This document shows positions 50,863-60,570 of a DNA stretch of 64,000 nucleotides, in pieces. The notes under the pieces were generated by a model. That model did not search any database. It had not been told where the DNA came from and saw only the letters and a program-made list of their open reading frames with translations. How positions within the stretch are numbered: position 1 is the stretch's first letter; each line of letters opens with the position of its first letter. The position numbers and the translations under genes are program-made. This DNA is from Egibacter rhizosphaerae (GTDB lineage Bacteria; Actinomycetota; Nitriliruptoria; Euzebyales; Egibacteraceae): NCBI RefSeq assembly GCF_004322855.1, contig NZ_CP036402.1, positions 4,092,001-4,156,000 on the forward strand. The letters are read 5' to 3'.

Positions 50863-50939
50863 GCGGGCCGGGCCCAGCCGCCCCGCGGCACGCGCAACCC
50901 GCCACAGACGACGAACCCCTGGGCAGAGAGGAGAACCCC

Positions 50940-52928
50940 GTGGGAGAGGAAGCGATCCGCGTCACCGGACCCGACGGCCGAGCCGCCGAGGTGACGACGG
51001 GTGCGACCGCCGGAGAGGCCCTGGGGGCGCTCGATCTGCGCCGGGGCCAGGTCGTGGTCGCCAAGCTCGACGGCGAACTCGCCGACCTCGACGTGCCGGT
51101 CGCGGACGGCCAGACGGTCGAGCCGGTGCCCGCTGACAGCGACCAGGGCCGCCACGTGCTGCGGCACTCGGTCGCCCACGTGATGGCCCAGGCGGTGACC
51201 GACCTGTTCCCGGAGGCCAAGTTCGCGATCGGTCCGCCGGTCGCCGACGGCTTCTACTACGACTTCGACGTCGAGCGTCCCTTCACGCCGGACGATCTCG
51301 AGGCGATCTCCTCGCGCATGCACGAGATCATCCGCGAGGACCAGGCGTTCCGCCGGCGCGAGCTCGATCCCGACGAGGCGCTCGAGGTGTTCGCCGACCA
51401 GCCGTACAAGCGGGAGATCATCGATCGGGCGACCCGGCAGGGGGCGGTCAGCGGCGAGGAGGCCGGCGACGTCGACCCCGACGCGGGCGGCGCGATCACC
51501 GTCTACGAGAACGTCCGCGCCGACGGCAGCGTGTGGCCCGACCTCTGCCGCGGTCCGCACCTGCCGACCACCCGCTGGATCCCCGCGTTCAGCCTCCAGC
51601 GGGTCGCCGGGGCCTACTGGCGGGGCGACGAGTCGCAGCCCATGTTGCAGCGCATCTACGGGACCGCATGGGAATCACGGAAGGCGCTCAAGCAGCACCT
51701 CGAGCTCCTGGAGGAGGCGCGCAAGCGCGACCACCGCAAGCTCGGGCGCGAGCTGGAGCTCGTGCACTTCCCCGAGGAGCTCGGCCCGGGCATGGCCATC
51801 TTCCTGCCCAAGGGCGCGATCGTGCGAAAGGAGATGGAGGACTGGATCCGCGCCGAAACCCTGCGGCGGGGCTACGAGCCGGTCTACACCCCGCACGTCG
51901 CCCGCGAGGAGTTGTGGGAGACCTCCGGGCACCTGGAGAACTACGCCGAGCTCATGTTCCCCGGCATGGAGCTGGAGGCCGCGAACTACCGGCTCAAGCC
52001 CATGAACTGCCCCTTCCACATCATGGCGTTCACGTCGCGGACCCGGAGCTACCGGGAGCTCCCGCTGCGCATCTCCGAACTCGGCACCGTCTACCGCAAC
52101 GAGCGCTCGGGCGTGGTCAACGGGATGCTGCGCGCCCGCGGGTTCACCCAGGACGACAGCCACATCTTCTGCCGTGACGACCAGATCGTCGACGAGGTGG
52201 CCGGCTGCATCGACTTCGCCCGCGACGTGTTCGCGACGTTCGGCCTCGGTGAGGCGTCCCGCATCGCGGTGTCGACCCGGCCGGCGAAGGCCTTCGGCAC
52301 CGACGAGCAGTGGGCCACCGCCGAGCAGCAGGTCATCGAGGCGGTGCAGCGCACCGGGCTCGAGTACGAGACCGACCCCGGCGAGGGCGCGTTCTACGGG
52401 CCGAAGGTCGACGTGCACGCGCGCGACGCCCTCGGCCGCGAGTGGCAGCTCTCGACCATCCAGGTCGACTTCAACCTGCCGGAGCGGTTCGACATCACCT
52501 ACGCCGGGGAGGACGGAGCCGAGCACCGGCCGTTCATGGTGCACCGCGCGCTCTTCGGCTCGATCGAGCGCTTCTTCGCGGTGCTGCTGGAGTCCACCGC
52601 CGGCGCGTTCCCCACCTGGCTCGCGCCCGTGCAGGCCGTGGTGGTGCCCATCGCCGACCGGCACCACGAGGGCGCGGAGAAGGTCGCCCGGACGTTCCTG
52701 GCGAGGGGCCTGCGGGCCGAGGTCGACACGACCGACGACACGATGGGCGCGAAGATCCGGAAACACCAGCTCGCGAAGGTGCCGTACCAGCTGATCGTGG
52801 GTGACGAGGAGCTCGAGGCCGGGACGGTGTCCGTGCGCCCGCGTCGCGGGGAGCAGCGCAAGGGGGTCGAGGTCGAGGCGTTCGCGGAGGAGCTCGCCCG
52901 CGAGGTCGGGGACCGGGTCACCGAATGA
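50940..52928 (+). CDS. thrS: Threonyl-tRNA synthetase
   Basis: A 662-residue class II synthetase of normal length: TGS domain about 1-65, SAD editing domain about 70-225 (HSVAHVMAQAVTDLFP), catalytic core about 265-540 (NYRLKPMNCPFHI, FTQDDSHIFC), anticodon domain about 545-655. Zn-binding Cys and His are visible. GTG 50940 with GAGGAG. No T-box leader is seen in the 77 bp upstream. Overlaps the HIT gene by 4 bp (ATGA). Confidence 0.97.
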   Translation: MGEEAIRVTGPDGRAAEVTTGATAGEALGALDLRRGQVVVAKLDGELADLDVPVADGQTVEPVPADSDQGRHVLRHSVAHVMAQAVTDLFPEAKFAIGPPVADGFYYDFDVERPFTPDDLEAISSRMHEIIREDQAFRRRELDPDEALEVFADQPYKREIIDRATRQGAVSGEEAGDVDPDAGGAITVYENVRADGSVWPDLCRGPHLPTTRWIPAFSLQRVAGAYWRGDESQPMLQRIYGTAWESRKALKQHLELLEEARKRDHRKLGRELELVHFPEELGPGMAIFLPKGAIVRKEMEDWIRAETLRRGYEPVYTPHVAREELWETSGHLENYAELMFPGMELEAANYRLKPMNCPFHIMAFTSRTRSYRELPLRISELGTVYRNERSGVVNGMLRARGFTQDDSHIFCRDDQIVDEVAGCIDFARDVFATFGLGEASRIAVSTRPAKAFGTDEQWATAEQQVIEAVQRTGLEYETDPGEGAFYGPKVDVHARDALGREWQLSTIQVDFNLPERFDITYAGEDGAEHRPFMVHRALFGSIERFFAVLLESTAGAFPTWLAPVQAVVVPIADRHHEGAEKVARTFLARGLRAEVDTTDDTMGAKIRKHQLAKVPYQLIVGDEELEAGTVSVRPRRGEQRKGVEVEAFAEELAREVGDRVTE

Positions 52929-53482
52929 GCTCGAACGCCGCGACGCCCGATGAGGGTCCGGTCGCCGGCGGCGGGGCCGGTGGGCGACTCGACGACCTGC
53001 AGCGGCTGTGGACCCCGTGGCGCATGGCCTACGTCGCCGACCCCGATCGGGAGTCGACGGGCTGTCCGTTCTGCGAGCTGCCCGGTTGGGGTCCCGATCG
53101 GGACGCGGATGCGCTGATCCTGCACCGGGGAGAGCGCGTCTTCACGATCCTCAATGCCTTTCCATACAATCCCGGTCACCTCATGATCGTCCCGTATCGC
53201 CACGTGCCCGATCTCGCGGATCTGGACGAGGGGGAGCTCGCCGAGCTCGGCCGGGAGACCCAGCGTGCGGTCGGGGCGTTGCGGGCGGCGAGCGGGCCGC
53301 ACGGCTTCAACCTGGGGATGAACCTCGGCGGGATCGCCGGGGCGGGCATCGCCGAGCACGTGCATCAGCACGTCGTGCCCCGGTGGGGCGGCGACACGAA
53401 CTTCATGCCGGTGATCGGCCAGACGAAGGTGCTCCCCCAGATGCTGGAGGAGACCTACGAGCGGCTCGCACCGCAGTTCTGA
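52925..53482 (+). CDS. HIT-family hydrolase/AP4A phosphorylase-like
   Basis: A 185-residue protein with a zinc-type CPFCELP segment, YNPGHLMIVPYRHV and the histidine triad EHVHQHVVPRWGGDTNF. This branch is common in actinobacteria, next to thrS and the PIM genes, and some act as AP4A phosphorylases. ATGA overlap with thrS. The first 25 residues are a flexible Gly-rich extension. Confidence 0.93.
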   Translation: MSSNAATPDEGPVAGGGAGGRLDDLQRLWTPWRMAYVADPDRESTGCPFCELPGWGPDRDADALILHRGERVFTILNAFPYNPGHLMIVPYRHVPDLADLDEGELAELGRETQRAVGALRAASGPHGFNLGMNLGGIAGAGIAEHVHQHVVPRWGGDTNFMPVIGQTKVLPQMLEETYERLAPQF

Positions 53483-53633
53483 GCCCAGCGGCTTCGCACC
53501 TCGGTGCTCGAGCCGAGCGGCTCGCGACCGCGGTGCTGACCGTCGTCGGCTCGTGCGCGCCGACTCGGGCCCGTAACCTACGATCGGTATGGTTCGTTCC
53601 GCTGATGCTCGAGCCAGCGATCGTCTGGGGGTC

Positions 53634-54521
53634 ATGATGCGAGTGCGTGTGTGGTGGTTGGCTGCGGTCATGGGGCTGCTGGCCGTGATGTTGGCCGCGT
53701 GCGACGACGACGCGGCCGACGAGGAGGCCGAGGACGCGCCCGACGAGGAGGCCGAGGACGAGGAAGACGAGGAGGACCAGAACGCGCCCGACGAGGAGGC
53801 CGAGGTCGACACGGGCGACCTCGAGCTCGCCGAGGACGGTGAGATGTTGGTCGGCAGCGATCTGGAGTTCCCGCCGTTCGAGTTCATCGACGACGACGGG
53901 GAGCCGGACGGCTTCGACATCGACCTCATGAACGAGATCGCGGACCGGCTCGGCGTGGAGGTGGAGTTCCAGGACGCGAGCTTCGACACGATCTTCACGC
54001 AGTTGGCGTCCGACGAGTTCGACACGATCATCTCGGCGATCACGATCACCGAGGAGCGGATGGAGACCATCGACTTCACCGACCCGTACTTCGCGGCGAA
54101 TCAGGCGCTCGTGGTGGTCGAGGACTCGGACATCGCCGGGGTCGACGACCTCGACGGCGCCGATGTCGGCGCGCAGGCCGGTACCACCGGCCTGGACTAC
54201 GCGACCGAGAACTTCACCGAGTCCGAGATCGTCGAGTACGACTCGTACCCCGCGGCGTTCAGTGCCCTGGAGGGCGATCAGATCGACGCCGTCCTCGGGG
54301 ACCTGCCGGTGGCCAGCGAGGCGGCGGAGGACTCCGACGCCCTCGACCTCGTCGAGGAGGTCGACACCGGCGAGGAGTACGGCATCGGCGTCCAGCAGGG
54401 GGCGGACAACCTGCGCGCAGCGATCAGCGACGCGATCGCCGAGATCATCGAGGACGGGACCTACGAGGAGATCTACACCGAGTGGTTCGAGGGCGAGGTG
54501 CCCGAGCAGTTCCGGAACTGA
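53634..54521 (+). CDS. Polar amino acid ABC transporter binding lipoprotein with acidic linker
   Basis: A 295-residue SBP family 3 lipoprotein. Signal peptide and lipobox (VMLAAC) are followed by about 35 Asp/Glu/Ala residues, then the binding fold GEMLVGSDLEFPPFEFID, QDASFDTIFTQLAS and EYGIGVQQGADN. It binds an amino acid outside the cell. ATG 53634 or 53637 is preferred over 53589. A -10-like TAACCT lies at 53574-53579. Ligand (Gln, Arg, Glu) not determined; the neighbouring ornithine aminotransferase suggests a basic amino acid. Confidence 0.92.
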   Translation: MMRVRVWWLAAVMGLLAVMLAACDDDAADEEAEDAPDEEAEDEEDEEDQNAPDEEAEVDTGDLELAEDGEMLVGSDLEFPPFEFIDDDGEPDGFDIDLMNEIADRLGVEVEFQDASFDTIFTQLASDEFDTIISAITITEERMETIDFTDPYFAANQALVVVEDSDIAGVDDLDGADVGAQAGTTGLDYATENFTESEIVEYDSYPAAFSALEGDQIDAVLGDLPVASEAAEDSDALDLVEEVDTGEEYGIGVQQGADNLRAAISDAIAEIIEDGTYEEIYTEWFEGEVPEQFRN

Positions 54522-54635
54522 CTCGCGGGCCTCGCGCATGACGGGGGGCCGGGGCGCCGCCTCGCCCCGGCCCCCATCGCGCCACGCCCGATCCCGCGAC
54601 CGGCCGCCGCAAGCCGCGCCGTGTGAGGAGCCGCG

Positions 54636-55409
54636 ATGGAGGAGACCGCCCTCGAGCGGGTCGTCCGCCTGCTGTTCAACCCGGAGGTCTTCGCGCGGGT
54701 CCTGCCGGATCTGCTCACCGAGGGCCTGCGCAACACGATCCTCATCTCGTTCTCGGCGATGGCCCTCGGCTTGGTGTTCGGGATGGTGCTCGCGCTGATG
54801 CGCATCTCCCGGCGGTGGTGGTTGAAGGCCCCCGCCCAGGTCTACATCGACATCTTCCGCGGCCTGCCGGCGATCCTCGTCATCTTCTTCGTGGGCATCG
54901 GCATGCCGATCGCGGGTTTCCGCCCGTTCGGTCGCGAGCAGCTGCTCGCGGCCATCGCGGCGCTCACGCTCGTGGCGACTGCCTACATCACCGAGATCTT
55001 CCGCGCGGGCATCCAGTCGGTGGACAAGGGCCAGATGGAGGCCGCACGCTCGGTCGGGATGGGGTACCTGCAGGCGATGTGGCTGGTCATCATCCCGCAG
55101 GGCGTGCGGCGGGTGCTCCCTCCGCTCACGAACGAGTTCATCGCGTTGATCAAGGACTCGAGCCTCGTGTTCATCATCGGCACGACCGTCGGCAGCCGCG
55201 AGCTGTACCGCATCGGACAGTCGGTGACCCAGGACACCGGCAACGCGTCGGCGATCGTCGCCGCCGGGCTCTGCTACCTCATCATCACGGTGCCGCTGAC
55301 CTACCTCGTGAACTGGTGGGACAAGCGGCTGCGCGAAGGCAAACCGCAGTCGTCGGTCCCGGTGTCGGCCGGCTCGGTCGGTCGTGGCGGGGGAGTGGCC
55401 CGCTCATGA
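54636..55409 (+). CDS. Polar amino acid ABC transporter permease
   Basis: A 257-residue HisM/GlnP-type permease with about five helices, motif [21 protein letters not shown] (EAA loop) and N-terminal [17 protein letters not shown]. 114 bp after the binding-protein gene. Overlaps the ATPase gene by 4 bp. Confidence 0.92.
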   Translation: MEETALERVVRLLFNPEVFARVLPDLLTEGLRNTILISFSAMALGLVFGMVLALMRISRRWWLKAPAQVYIDIFRGLPAILVIFFVGIGMPIAGFRPFGREQLLAAIAALTLVATAYITEIFRAGIQSVDKGQMEAARSVGMGYLQAMWLVIIPQGVRRVLPPLTNEFIALIKDSSLVFIIGTTVGSRELYRIGQSVTQDTGNASAIVAAGLCYLIITVPLTYLVNWWDKRLREGKPQSSVPVSAGSVGRGGGVARS

Positions 55410-56155
55410 GCGCGGGGTCCGGCGGTGTCCCGCGTGTGGCCCTGCGCAACCTGCACAAGTCGTTCGGCCACCTCGAGGTGCTGCGCGACATCGACCTGGA
55501 GATCTATCCGGGTGAGGTCGTGTGCGTCATCGGCCCGTCGGGTTCGGGCAAGTCGACCATGTTGCGCTGCATCAACCGGCTGGAGGAGCCGACCGGCGGC
55601 TCGGTCGAGATCGACGGCGAGGACCTCATGGGCCGCGGGGCCGACATCGACTCGATCCGCCAGCGCGTGGGCATGGTGTTCCAGCAGTTCAACCTCTTCC
55701 CGCACATGACGGCACTCGCCAACGTGGCGCTCGCGCTGCGGCGCGTGAAGGGCGTCAGCAAGGGGGAGGCCGACCGCCTCGGTCGCGAGCGGCTCGCCGA
55801 GGTCGGCCTCGCCGACAAGGCCGAGAGCCGGCCCGCGCAGCTGTCGGGCGGTCAGCAGCAGCGGGTCGCGATCGCGCGGGCGCTCGCGATGGATCCCGAG
55901 GTCATGCTGTTCGACGAGGTCACGAGCGCGCTCGACCCGGAACTGGTGAAGGGCGTGCTCGACGTGATGCGCGGGCTGGCCGACCGAGGCATGACCATGG
56001 TCATCGTCACCCACGAGATGGGCTTCGCCCGTGAGGTCGCCGACCGCCTCGTCTTCATGGACGAGGGCCGCATCATCGAGGACGGGCCGCCCGCGCAGTT
56101 GTTCGACGCGCCATCGAGCGAGCGGCTGCGCGACTTCCTGGCCAAGATCCTGTAG
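55406..56155 (+). CDS. Polar amino acid ABC transporter ATPase
   Basis: A 249-residue GlnQ/HisP-type ATPase: Walker [25 protein letters not shown], signature LSGGQQQRV, Walker [15 protein letters not shown] and switch His in [11 protein letters not shown]. The Walker B region has FDEVTSALD in place of FDEPTSALD, which is common in this group. Only 4 bp separate its stop from the stop of the convergent rocD. Confidence 0.93.
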   Translation: MSAGSGGVPRVALRNLHKSFGHLEVLRDIDLEIYPGEVVCVIGPSGSGKSTMLRCINRLEEPTGGSVEIDGEDLMGRGADIDSIRQRVGMVFQQFNLFPHMTALANVALALRRVKGVSKGEADRLGRERLAEVGLADKAESRPAQLSGGQQQRVAIARALAMDPEVMLFDEVTSALDPELVKGVLDVMRGLADRGMTMVIVTHEMGFAREVADRLVFMDEGRIIEDGPPAQLFDAPSSERLRDFLAKIL

Positions 56156-56159
56156 CAGT

Positions 56160-57368
56160 TCAGGCCAGCGCTCGACCGATCCGCTCCAGCGCGAGGTCGA
56201 GGTCCTCCTCGTCGATCGTCAACGGCGGCGCGAAGCGCAGGGTGCGCTCGTGGGTGTCCTTCGCGAGAACGCCCTCGCTCAGCAGACGGCGGCAGCGCTC
56301 CTTGCCCGGGGGCGTACCGGGAGCGAGGTCGACCCCCGCCCACAGCCCGCGTCCGCGCACGCCGACGACGTCGGGCGCGTCGAGCGCCCGCAGGCCCTCG
56401 ACGAATCGTGGCCCGAGCTTGGCCGAGCGGGCCTGCGGCTCGCCGGAGCGCAGCATGGCGAGCACCTCGCGACCGACCGCGACGGCGAGGGGGTTGCCCC
56501 CGAACGTCGAGCCGTGCGAGCCCGGGGTGATCGGGGCCATCACCTCCGCGGTCGCCACCACCGCGGACAGGGGCATGATCCCGCCTCCCAGTGCCTTCCC
56601 GAGGATGTAGACGTCGGGCTGCACGCCTTCGTGCTCACAGGCGAACGTGTACCCGGCCCGTCCGAGGCCCGACTGGATCTCGTCCGCGATGAGCAGGACC
56701 CCGTGCCGATCGCACGCCTCGCGGGCGCGGCGCAGGAACCCGTCGGGCGGGGTCACGACGCCGGCCTCCCCCTGCACGGGCTCGAAGAGGAACCCGGCCA
56801 CGTCGGGGGAGGCGAGCGCCTCGTCCAGAGCGTCCGCGTCCCCGTAGGGCACCACCTCGAAGCCGGGGGTGAAGGGACCGAAGCCGCGACGCGCCTCGCC
56901 GTCGGTCGAGAAGGAGACGATCGTCGTCGTCCGCCCGTGGAAGTTGCCGTCACACGCCACGATCACCGCGCGGTCGGAGGCGATGCCCTTCTGCTCGTAG
57001 CCCCAGCGCCGAGCGATCTTGATCGCGGTCTCGACCCCTTCCGCGCCCGTGTTCATCGGGAGCACGGAGTCGAGGCCGCACAGCTCGGCGAGGTCCCGGC
57101 AGAACTCGCCGAGCCCTTCGGCGTGGAAGGCCCGGCTCGTCAGCGTGAGACGGTCGAGCTGCCGGCGGGCGGCGTCGACCAACCGTGGGTGGCGGTGCCC
57201 GAAGTTCAAGGCGCTGTAGGCGGCCAGCAGGTCGAGGTAGCGCCGGCCTTCGACGTCGGTGACCCATGAGCCCTCGCCCTCGGCGAGCACGACCGGCAGC
57301 GGCGCGTAGTTGTGGGCGCCCCAGCGCTCGGCGGCGGTGATCTGCTCGTCGGTGGTCTCGGCGGCCAT
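56160..57368 (-). CDS. rocD: Ornithine aminotransferase
   Basis: A roughly 402-residue class III PLP aminotransferase. RocD-type segments are TGAEGVETAIKIARRWGY, FEPVQGEAGV, ADEIQSGLGRAGY, with the PLP lysine in ILGKALGGGIMPLSAV. It transfers the delta-amino group of ornithine to 2-ketoglutarate, giving glutamate semialdehyde in arginine use or proline synthesis. ATG 57368 chosen, GTG 57374 possible. Converges with the amino acid importer. Confidence 0.92.
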   Translation of the reverse strand: MAAETTDEQITAAERWGAHNYAPLPVVLAEGEGSWVTDVEGRRYLDLLAAYSALNFGHRHPRLVDAARRQLDRLTLTSRAFHAEGLGEFCRDLAELCGLDSVLPMNTGAEGVETAIKIARRWGYEQKGIASDRAVIVACDGNFHGRTTTIVSFSTDGEARRGFGPFTPGFEVVPYGDADALDEALASPDVAGFLFEPVQGEAGVVTPPDGFLRRAREACDRHGVLLIADEIQSGLGRAGYTFACEHEGVQPDVYILGKALGGGIMPLSAVVATAEVMAPITPGSHGSTFGGNPLAVAVGREVLAMLRSGEPQARSAKLGPRFVEGLRALDAPDVVGVRGRGLWAGVDLAPGTPPGKERCRRLLSEGVLAKDTHERTLRFAPPLTIDEEDLDLALERIGRALA

Positions 57369-57457
57369 CTGCACCTCGCTGTCTCATGGTTGTTGGCCGG
57401 TATTCTCGCGCAGTCGGGGTGCTTTACTGCTCCCGTTCGGTGGGGCGGAGGCATTGC

Positions 57458-57463
57458 TACCCT
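57458..57463 (+). promoter_or_regulatory. -10 element of the PIM operon
   Basis: TACCCT, 58 bp before GTG 57522, matches TANNNT; no firm -35. Confidence 0.45.
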
Positions 57464-57521
57464 CCAACGGTCTCACGCACCCGGCGCGGATGCGTACGGT
57501 GCCCGCACCCGAGGAGTCAGC

Positions 57522-58247
57522 GTGCTGAACGCTCATGGTCGGAGGGTGACCGAGCGGTTGACCGTTCCGGTCGCCCGGGCCTGCGTGCGTGTGGGCGTGA
57601 CCGCGAACGCGCTCACGGCCCTCGGTCTCGTCGTGACGCTCATCGGAGTCGGGGTGGTGGTTGCCGGAGCCCCCGTCATTGGCGGCCTCGTCATGGCCAC
57701 CGGGCTCCTGACCGACGCGGTCGACGGTGCGGTGGCCCGGGAGCAGGGGCGACCCACACGCTTCGGCTCGTTCTTCGACAGTGTCGCCGACCGGGTGGGG
57801 GACGCGGCGGTGTTCGGGCTGCTCGTCTGGCTCGTGGCCGATCGCCCCGTGCTGCTCGCGATCGCGTTGGTGGCGTTCGCCGCTGCGCTCATCACCTCGT
57901 ACGTCAGGGCCAAGGCCGAGTCGCTCGGTTGGCGGGCGAGCGTCGGACTGCTGGAGCGGCCCGAGCGCATGGTCATCCTCGTCGTGGGTGTCGTCTTCGA
58001 CCTCGTCCCCGTCGCCGTCGTGGTGTTGGCGGTCGGTGGCGTCGCCACGGTGCTGCAGCGCGTGATCGCGGTGCGCGAGCAGGCGCAGCGACCCGCGGCC
58101 GCCGTCCACGGCCCGCCCACTCCCGTCGCGGCCCGCCGAAGCGCGCGCCGGCGGGCACGCCGGGCTGCTCGTCACGCGGCGGACGATGCGCGGGCGTCCC
58201 GTCGCGACGGCGCGCGTGCGCGCCGCGCGCGCAGGAGCGCCCGATGA
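57522..58247 (+). CDS. pgsA: CDP-alcohol phosphatidyltransferase (phosphatidylinositol phosphate synthase type)
   Basis: A 241-residue membrane enzyme with about six helices and the CDP-OH-P motif D-x2-D-G-x2-A-R-x8-G-x3-D-x3-D, seen as DAVDGAVAREQ...FGSFFDSVADR. In mycobacteria the enzyme at this position joins CDP-diacylglycerol and inositol phosphate to start PI and PIM synthesis. A 45-residue Arg-rich tail follows the last helix. GTG 57522 has GAGGAG. Overlaps the acyltransferase (ATGA). Confidence 0.9.
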   Translation: MLNAHGRRVTERLTVPVARACVRVGVTANALTALGLVVTLIGVGVVVAGAPVIGGLVMATGLLTDAVDGAVAREQGRPTRFGSFFDSVADRVGDAAVFGLLVWLVADRPVLLAIALVAFAAALITSYVRAKAESLGWRASVGLLERPERMVILVVGVVFDLVPVAVVVLAVGGVATVLQRVIAVREQAQRPAAAVHGPPTPVAARRSARRRARRAARHAADDARASRRDGARARRARRSAR

Positions 58248-59338
58248 CCGATGTCGCGCGCGGCCACGGGCCGCGGCGGCACGATCGCGAGCGGTACCGC
58301 GGGTCGGGATGGCGGTACACGCCGGTCGACCGCCGCCCGGGGGCGATCGATCGGGTGCCTGCCGGGGGCGGCCGCCGGGACCGAGTCGGCGAGCGGCTCA
58401 TGGGACGTTTGTGGCTGGCCGCGTGGACGATGTTGCGGGTGATGCCGGAGTCCATCGCGTTCGGACTGGCCGAGGGGGCGGGCGCGCTCCTGCGACACCT
58501 GTCGCCGCCGTTGCGCCGGCGCGTCACGGCGAATCTCGGCCGCGTCGTCGCACCCGAGCAGCGCGAGGAGGTCGTCGCGCGCGCCTTCCGGTCCTACGGG
58601 CGGTACTGGGCGGAGTCGTTCCGCGCTGCGGACCTCGACCCCGGCGAGCTGGATCGGCGGACCACGACCGCGGGCTTCGAACACCTCGATGCCGCACTCG
58701 ACCGTGGCCGGGGCGTGATCGTGCTGCTCGCCCACCACGGCTCCTGGGACATCGCGGCGCGATGGGCCGAGAGCCATCGCTACCACCTCGCGGTGGTGGC
58801 CGAGGTGGTCCGCCCCCGTGCGCTCTTCGCGCGCTTCGTGGCGTTGCGGGAGGCCATGGGGCTCGAGGTTGTGCCCCTGCGTCCCCGGGCACCGGGTGGC
58901 CGGGCGGGGGTCACGGAGCGGCTGCTCGAGGCGCTCGAGGCGAACCATCTGGTGGGGCTGCTCGCCGACCGCGACCTGTCGGGGCGGGCCCCACGGGTCC
59001 GGCTGTTCGGGGAACCGGCGCCCCTGCCCCCGGGCCCCGCGGCCCTCGCCCGCCAATCCGGCGCACCGATCGTGCCGATCACGATGCTGCAGCGCCCGGG
59101 GCGCTCTTGGCACCTGCAGGTCTTGCCCGCCATCGACGTCGCCCACCTTGGGGTCACGGAAGGCCAGCGGGCGGTGGCTGTCGGACTCGAGGCGCTCGTC
59201 GGCCTCGATCCCGACCAGTGGCACGCGTTCCAGCCGATCTGGGACCAGCCGGACCACCGGGACGGTGGGCGCGCTCGAGCGGGCGGCAGCGGCGCGCGGA
59301 CGTCAGCGGTTCGGGCCGACAGGTCGGCGCGCCCATGA
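58244..59338 (+). CDS. PIM acyltransferase (PatA-like, LpxL family)
   Basis: A 364-residue lysophospholipid-type acyltransferase with the His-x4-Asp catalytic motif HHGSWD and downstream GLLADRDLSGR. It is preceded by an unusual 45-residue Arg/Gly-rich N-terminal extension. In the PIM operon this enzyme acylates the mannose of PIM1/PIM2 at the inner membrane face. ATGA overlaps on both sides, as in mycobacterial pgsA-patA-pimA. Confidence 0.9.
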   Translation: MTDVARGHGPRRHDRERYRGSGWRYTPVDRRPGAIDRVPAGGGRRDRVGERLMGRLWLAAWTMLRVMPESIAFGLAEGAGALLRHLSPPLRRRVTANLGRVVAPEQREEVVARAFRSYGRYWAESFRAADLDPGELDRRTTTAGFEHLDAALDRGRGVIVLLAHHGSWDIAARWAESHRYHLAVVAEVVRPRALFARFVALREAMGLEVVPLRPRAPGGRAGVTERLLEALEANHLVGLLADRDLSGRAPRVRLFGEPAPLPPGPAALARQSGAPIVPITMLQRPGRSWHLQVLPAIDVAHLGVTEGQRAVAVGLEALVGLDPDQWHAFQPIWDQPDHRDGGRARAGGSGARTSAVRADRSARP

Positions 59339-60456
59339 GGGTCGCGCTGGTGTGCCCCTACGACTGGTCCTCGCACGGCGGGGTGCGTGCGCACGTCGCC
59401 GCGCTGGGCGCTGCCCTGCAGGAGGACCACGATGTTCGCATCATCGCGCCCGCCTCCCGACCGCTCGGGGCGAGCGGCGTCGATGCGCTGGTGCGGCCGG
59501 TGGGTCGGGCGGTGGGCATCCCGTTCAACGACTCGGTCGCCCGGGTCGCGCTCAGCCCCGCGGCCGCGCGGCGGACCGTCCGTGCCCTCAGGGCGTGGCG
59601 TCCGGACGTCGTGCACGTCCACGAGCCGCTCGTGCCCTCGGTCGCGCTCGCGGCGGCCGCACGCAGCCCCAGCCCGGTCGTGGGCACGTTTCACGCCTGG
59701 TCAGACCGGGAGGCGGCCTACCGGGCGATCGCGCCGCTCGGCCGCCGAGTGGTGCGCGGGCTCGACGCTCGCCTCGCCGTGTCCCCGGTCGCCGAGAGGT
59801 ACGCGGCGCGGACGCTCGGGCTCGACGCGGACGAGCTCACCGTGATCCCGAACGGGGTGTCGGCCGATCGGCTGGGACGCGCACTGCCGCGCCCCGAGCT
59901 GTTGGACCCGAGCGAACCGTTGATCGTGTTCGTCGGCCGCCTGGAGGCGCGCAAAGGCGCCGAGGTGCTCCTGCGGGCGTTCCGGTTGCTGCATCGCACC
60001 CATCCCCACGCGCGCCTGCTGGTCGTCGGCGACGGTCCGGAGCGTCGGCGCGCCGAACGCCTCGTCGGGGATCTCCCGGGGGGCCGGGCGCGGTTCGCGG
60101 GCGCCGTGGACGACGAGGAGAAGGCCCGGCTGCTGGCGAGCGCGGACCTCTTCGCGGCGCCGAACCTTGGTGGCGAGTCGTTCGGGATCGTGTTGTTGGA
60201 GGCCATGGCGGCCGGGCTGCCGGTCGTGGCGAGCGACATCCCCGGATTCCGGGCGGTCTGCCGGCACCAGCATGAAGGCGTGCTCGTCCCGGCCGGCCAT
60301 GCCGCGGCGCTCGCCGAGGCGATGGGCGCGCTGCTCGACGACCCCGCGGCACGGAAGCGCCTCGGGACCGCCGGCCGGGAGCGCGCCGCCGAGTACAGCT
60401 GGCCGCGCATCGCCGAGCGGGTCGTGGCGGTCTACCGCGAGGCCGGTGCCGGCTGA
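59335..60456 (+). CDS. pimA: Phosphatidylinositol mannosyltransferase (PimA-like GT4)
   Basis: A 373-residue GT-B glycosyltransferase. N-terminal VCPYDWSSHGGVRAHV is the PimA signature. GTFHAWSDREAAY and the donor site ESFGIVLLEAMAAGLPVV with EX7E follow. It adds the first mannose from GDP-mannose to phosphatidylinositol. ATG 59335 overlaps the acyltransferase stop. It supports PIM-containing membranes in this organism. Confidence 0.92.
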   Translation: MRVALVCPYDWSSHGGVRAHVAALGAALQEDHDVRIIAPASRPLGASGVDALVRPVGRAVGIPFNDSVARVALSPAAARRTVRALRAWRPDVVHVHEPLVPSVALAAAARSPSPVVGTFHAWSDREAAYRAIAPLGRRVVRGLDARLAVSPVAERYAARTLGLDADELTVIPNGVSADRLGRALPRPELLDPSEPLIVFVGRLEARKGAEVLLRAFRLLHRTHPHARLLVVGDGPERRRAERLVGDLPGGRARFAGAVDDEEKARLLASADLFAAPNLGGESFGIVLLEAMAAGLPVVASDIPGFRAVCRHQHEGVLVPAGHAAALAEAMGALLDDPAARKRLGTAGRERAAEYSWPRIAERVVAVYREAGAG

Positions 60457-60501
60457 GGGCCGAACCTTCACCGGGTGCCGCGCTACCGGTCGCGCGGTGC
60501 G

Positions 60502-60507
60502 TACACT
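60502..60507 (+). promoter_or_regulatory. -10 element of lemA
   Basis: TACACT, 64 bp before GTG 60571, fits TANNNT. Confidence 0.45.
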
Positions 60508-60570
60508 CTGGCCAGGTGCGTCGGCGCATGTCGGCGGGCCGGGCCGTTTCCGTCGCGCGAAGGAGGGACC

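Noticed and set aside
50863-50939. T-box or other leader riboswitch before thrS
   Set aside because: The gap is only 77 bp and shows no T-box sequence or convincing specifier structure.
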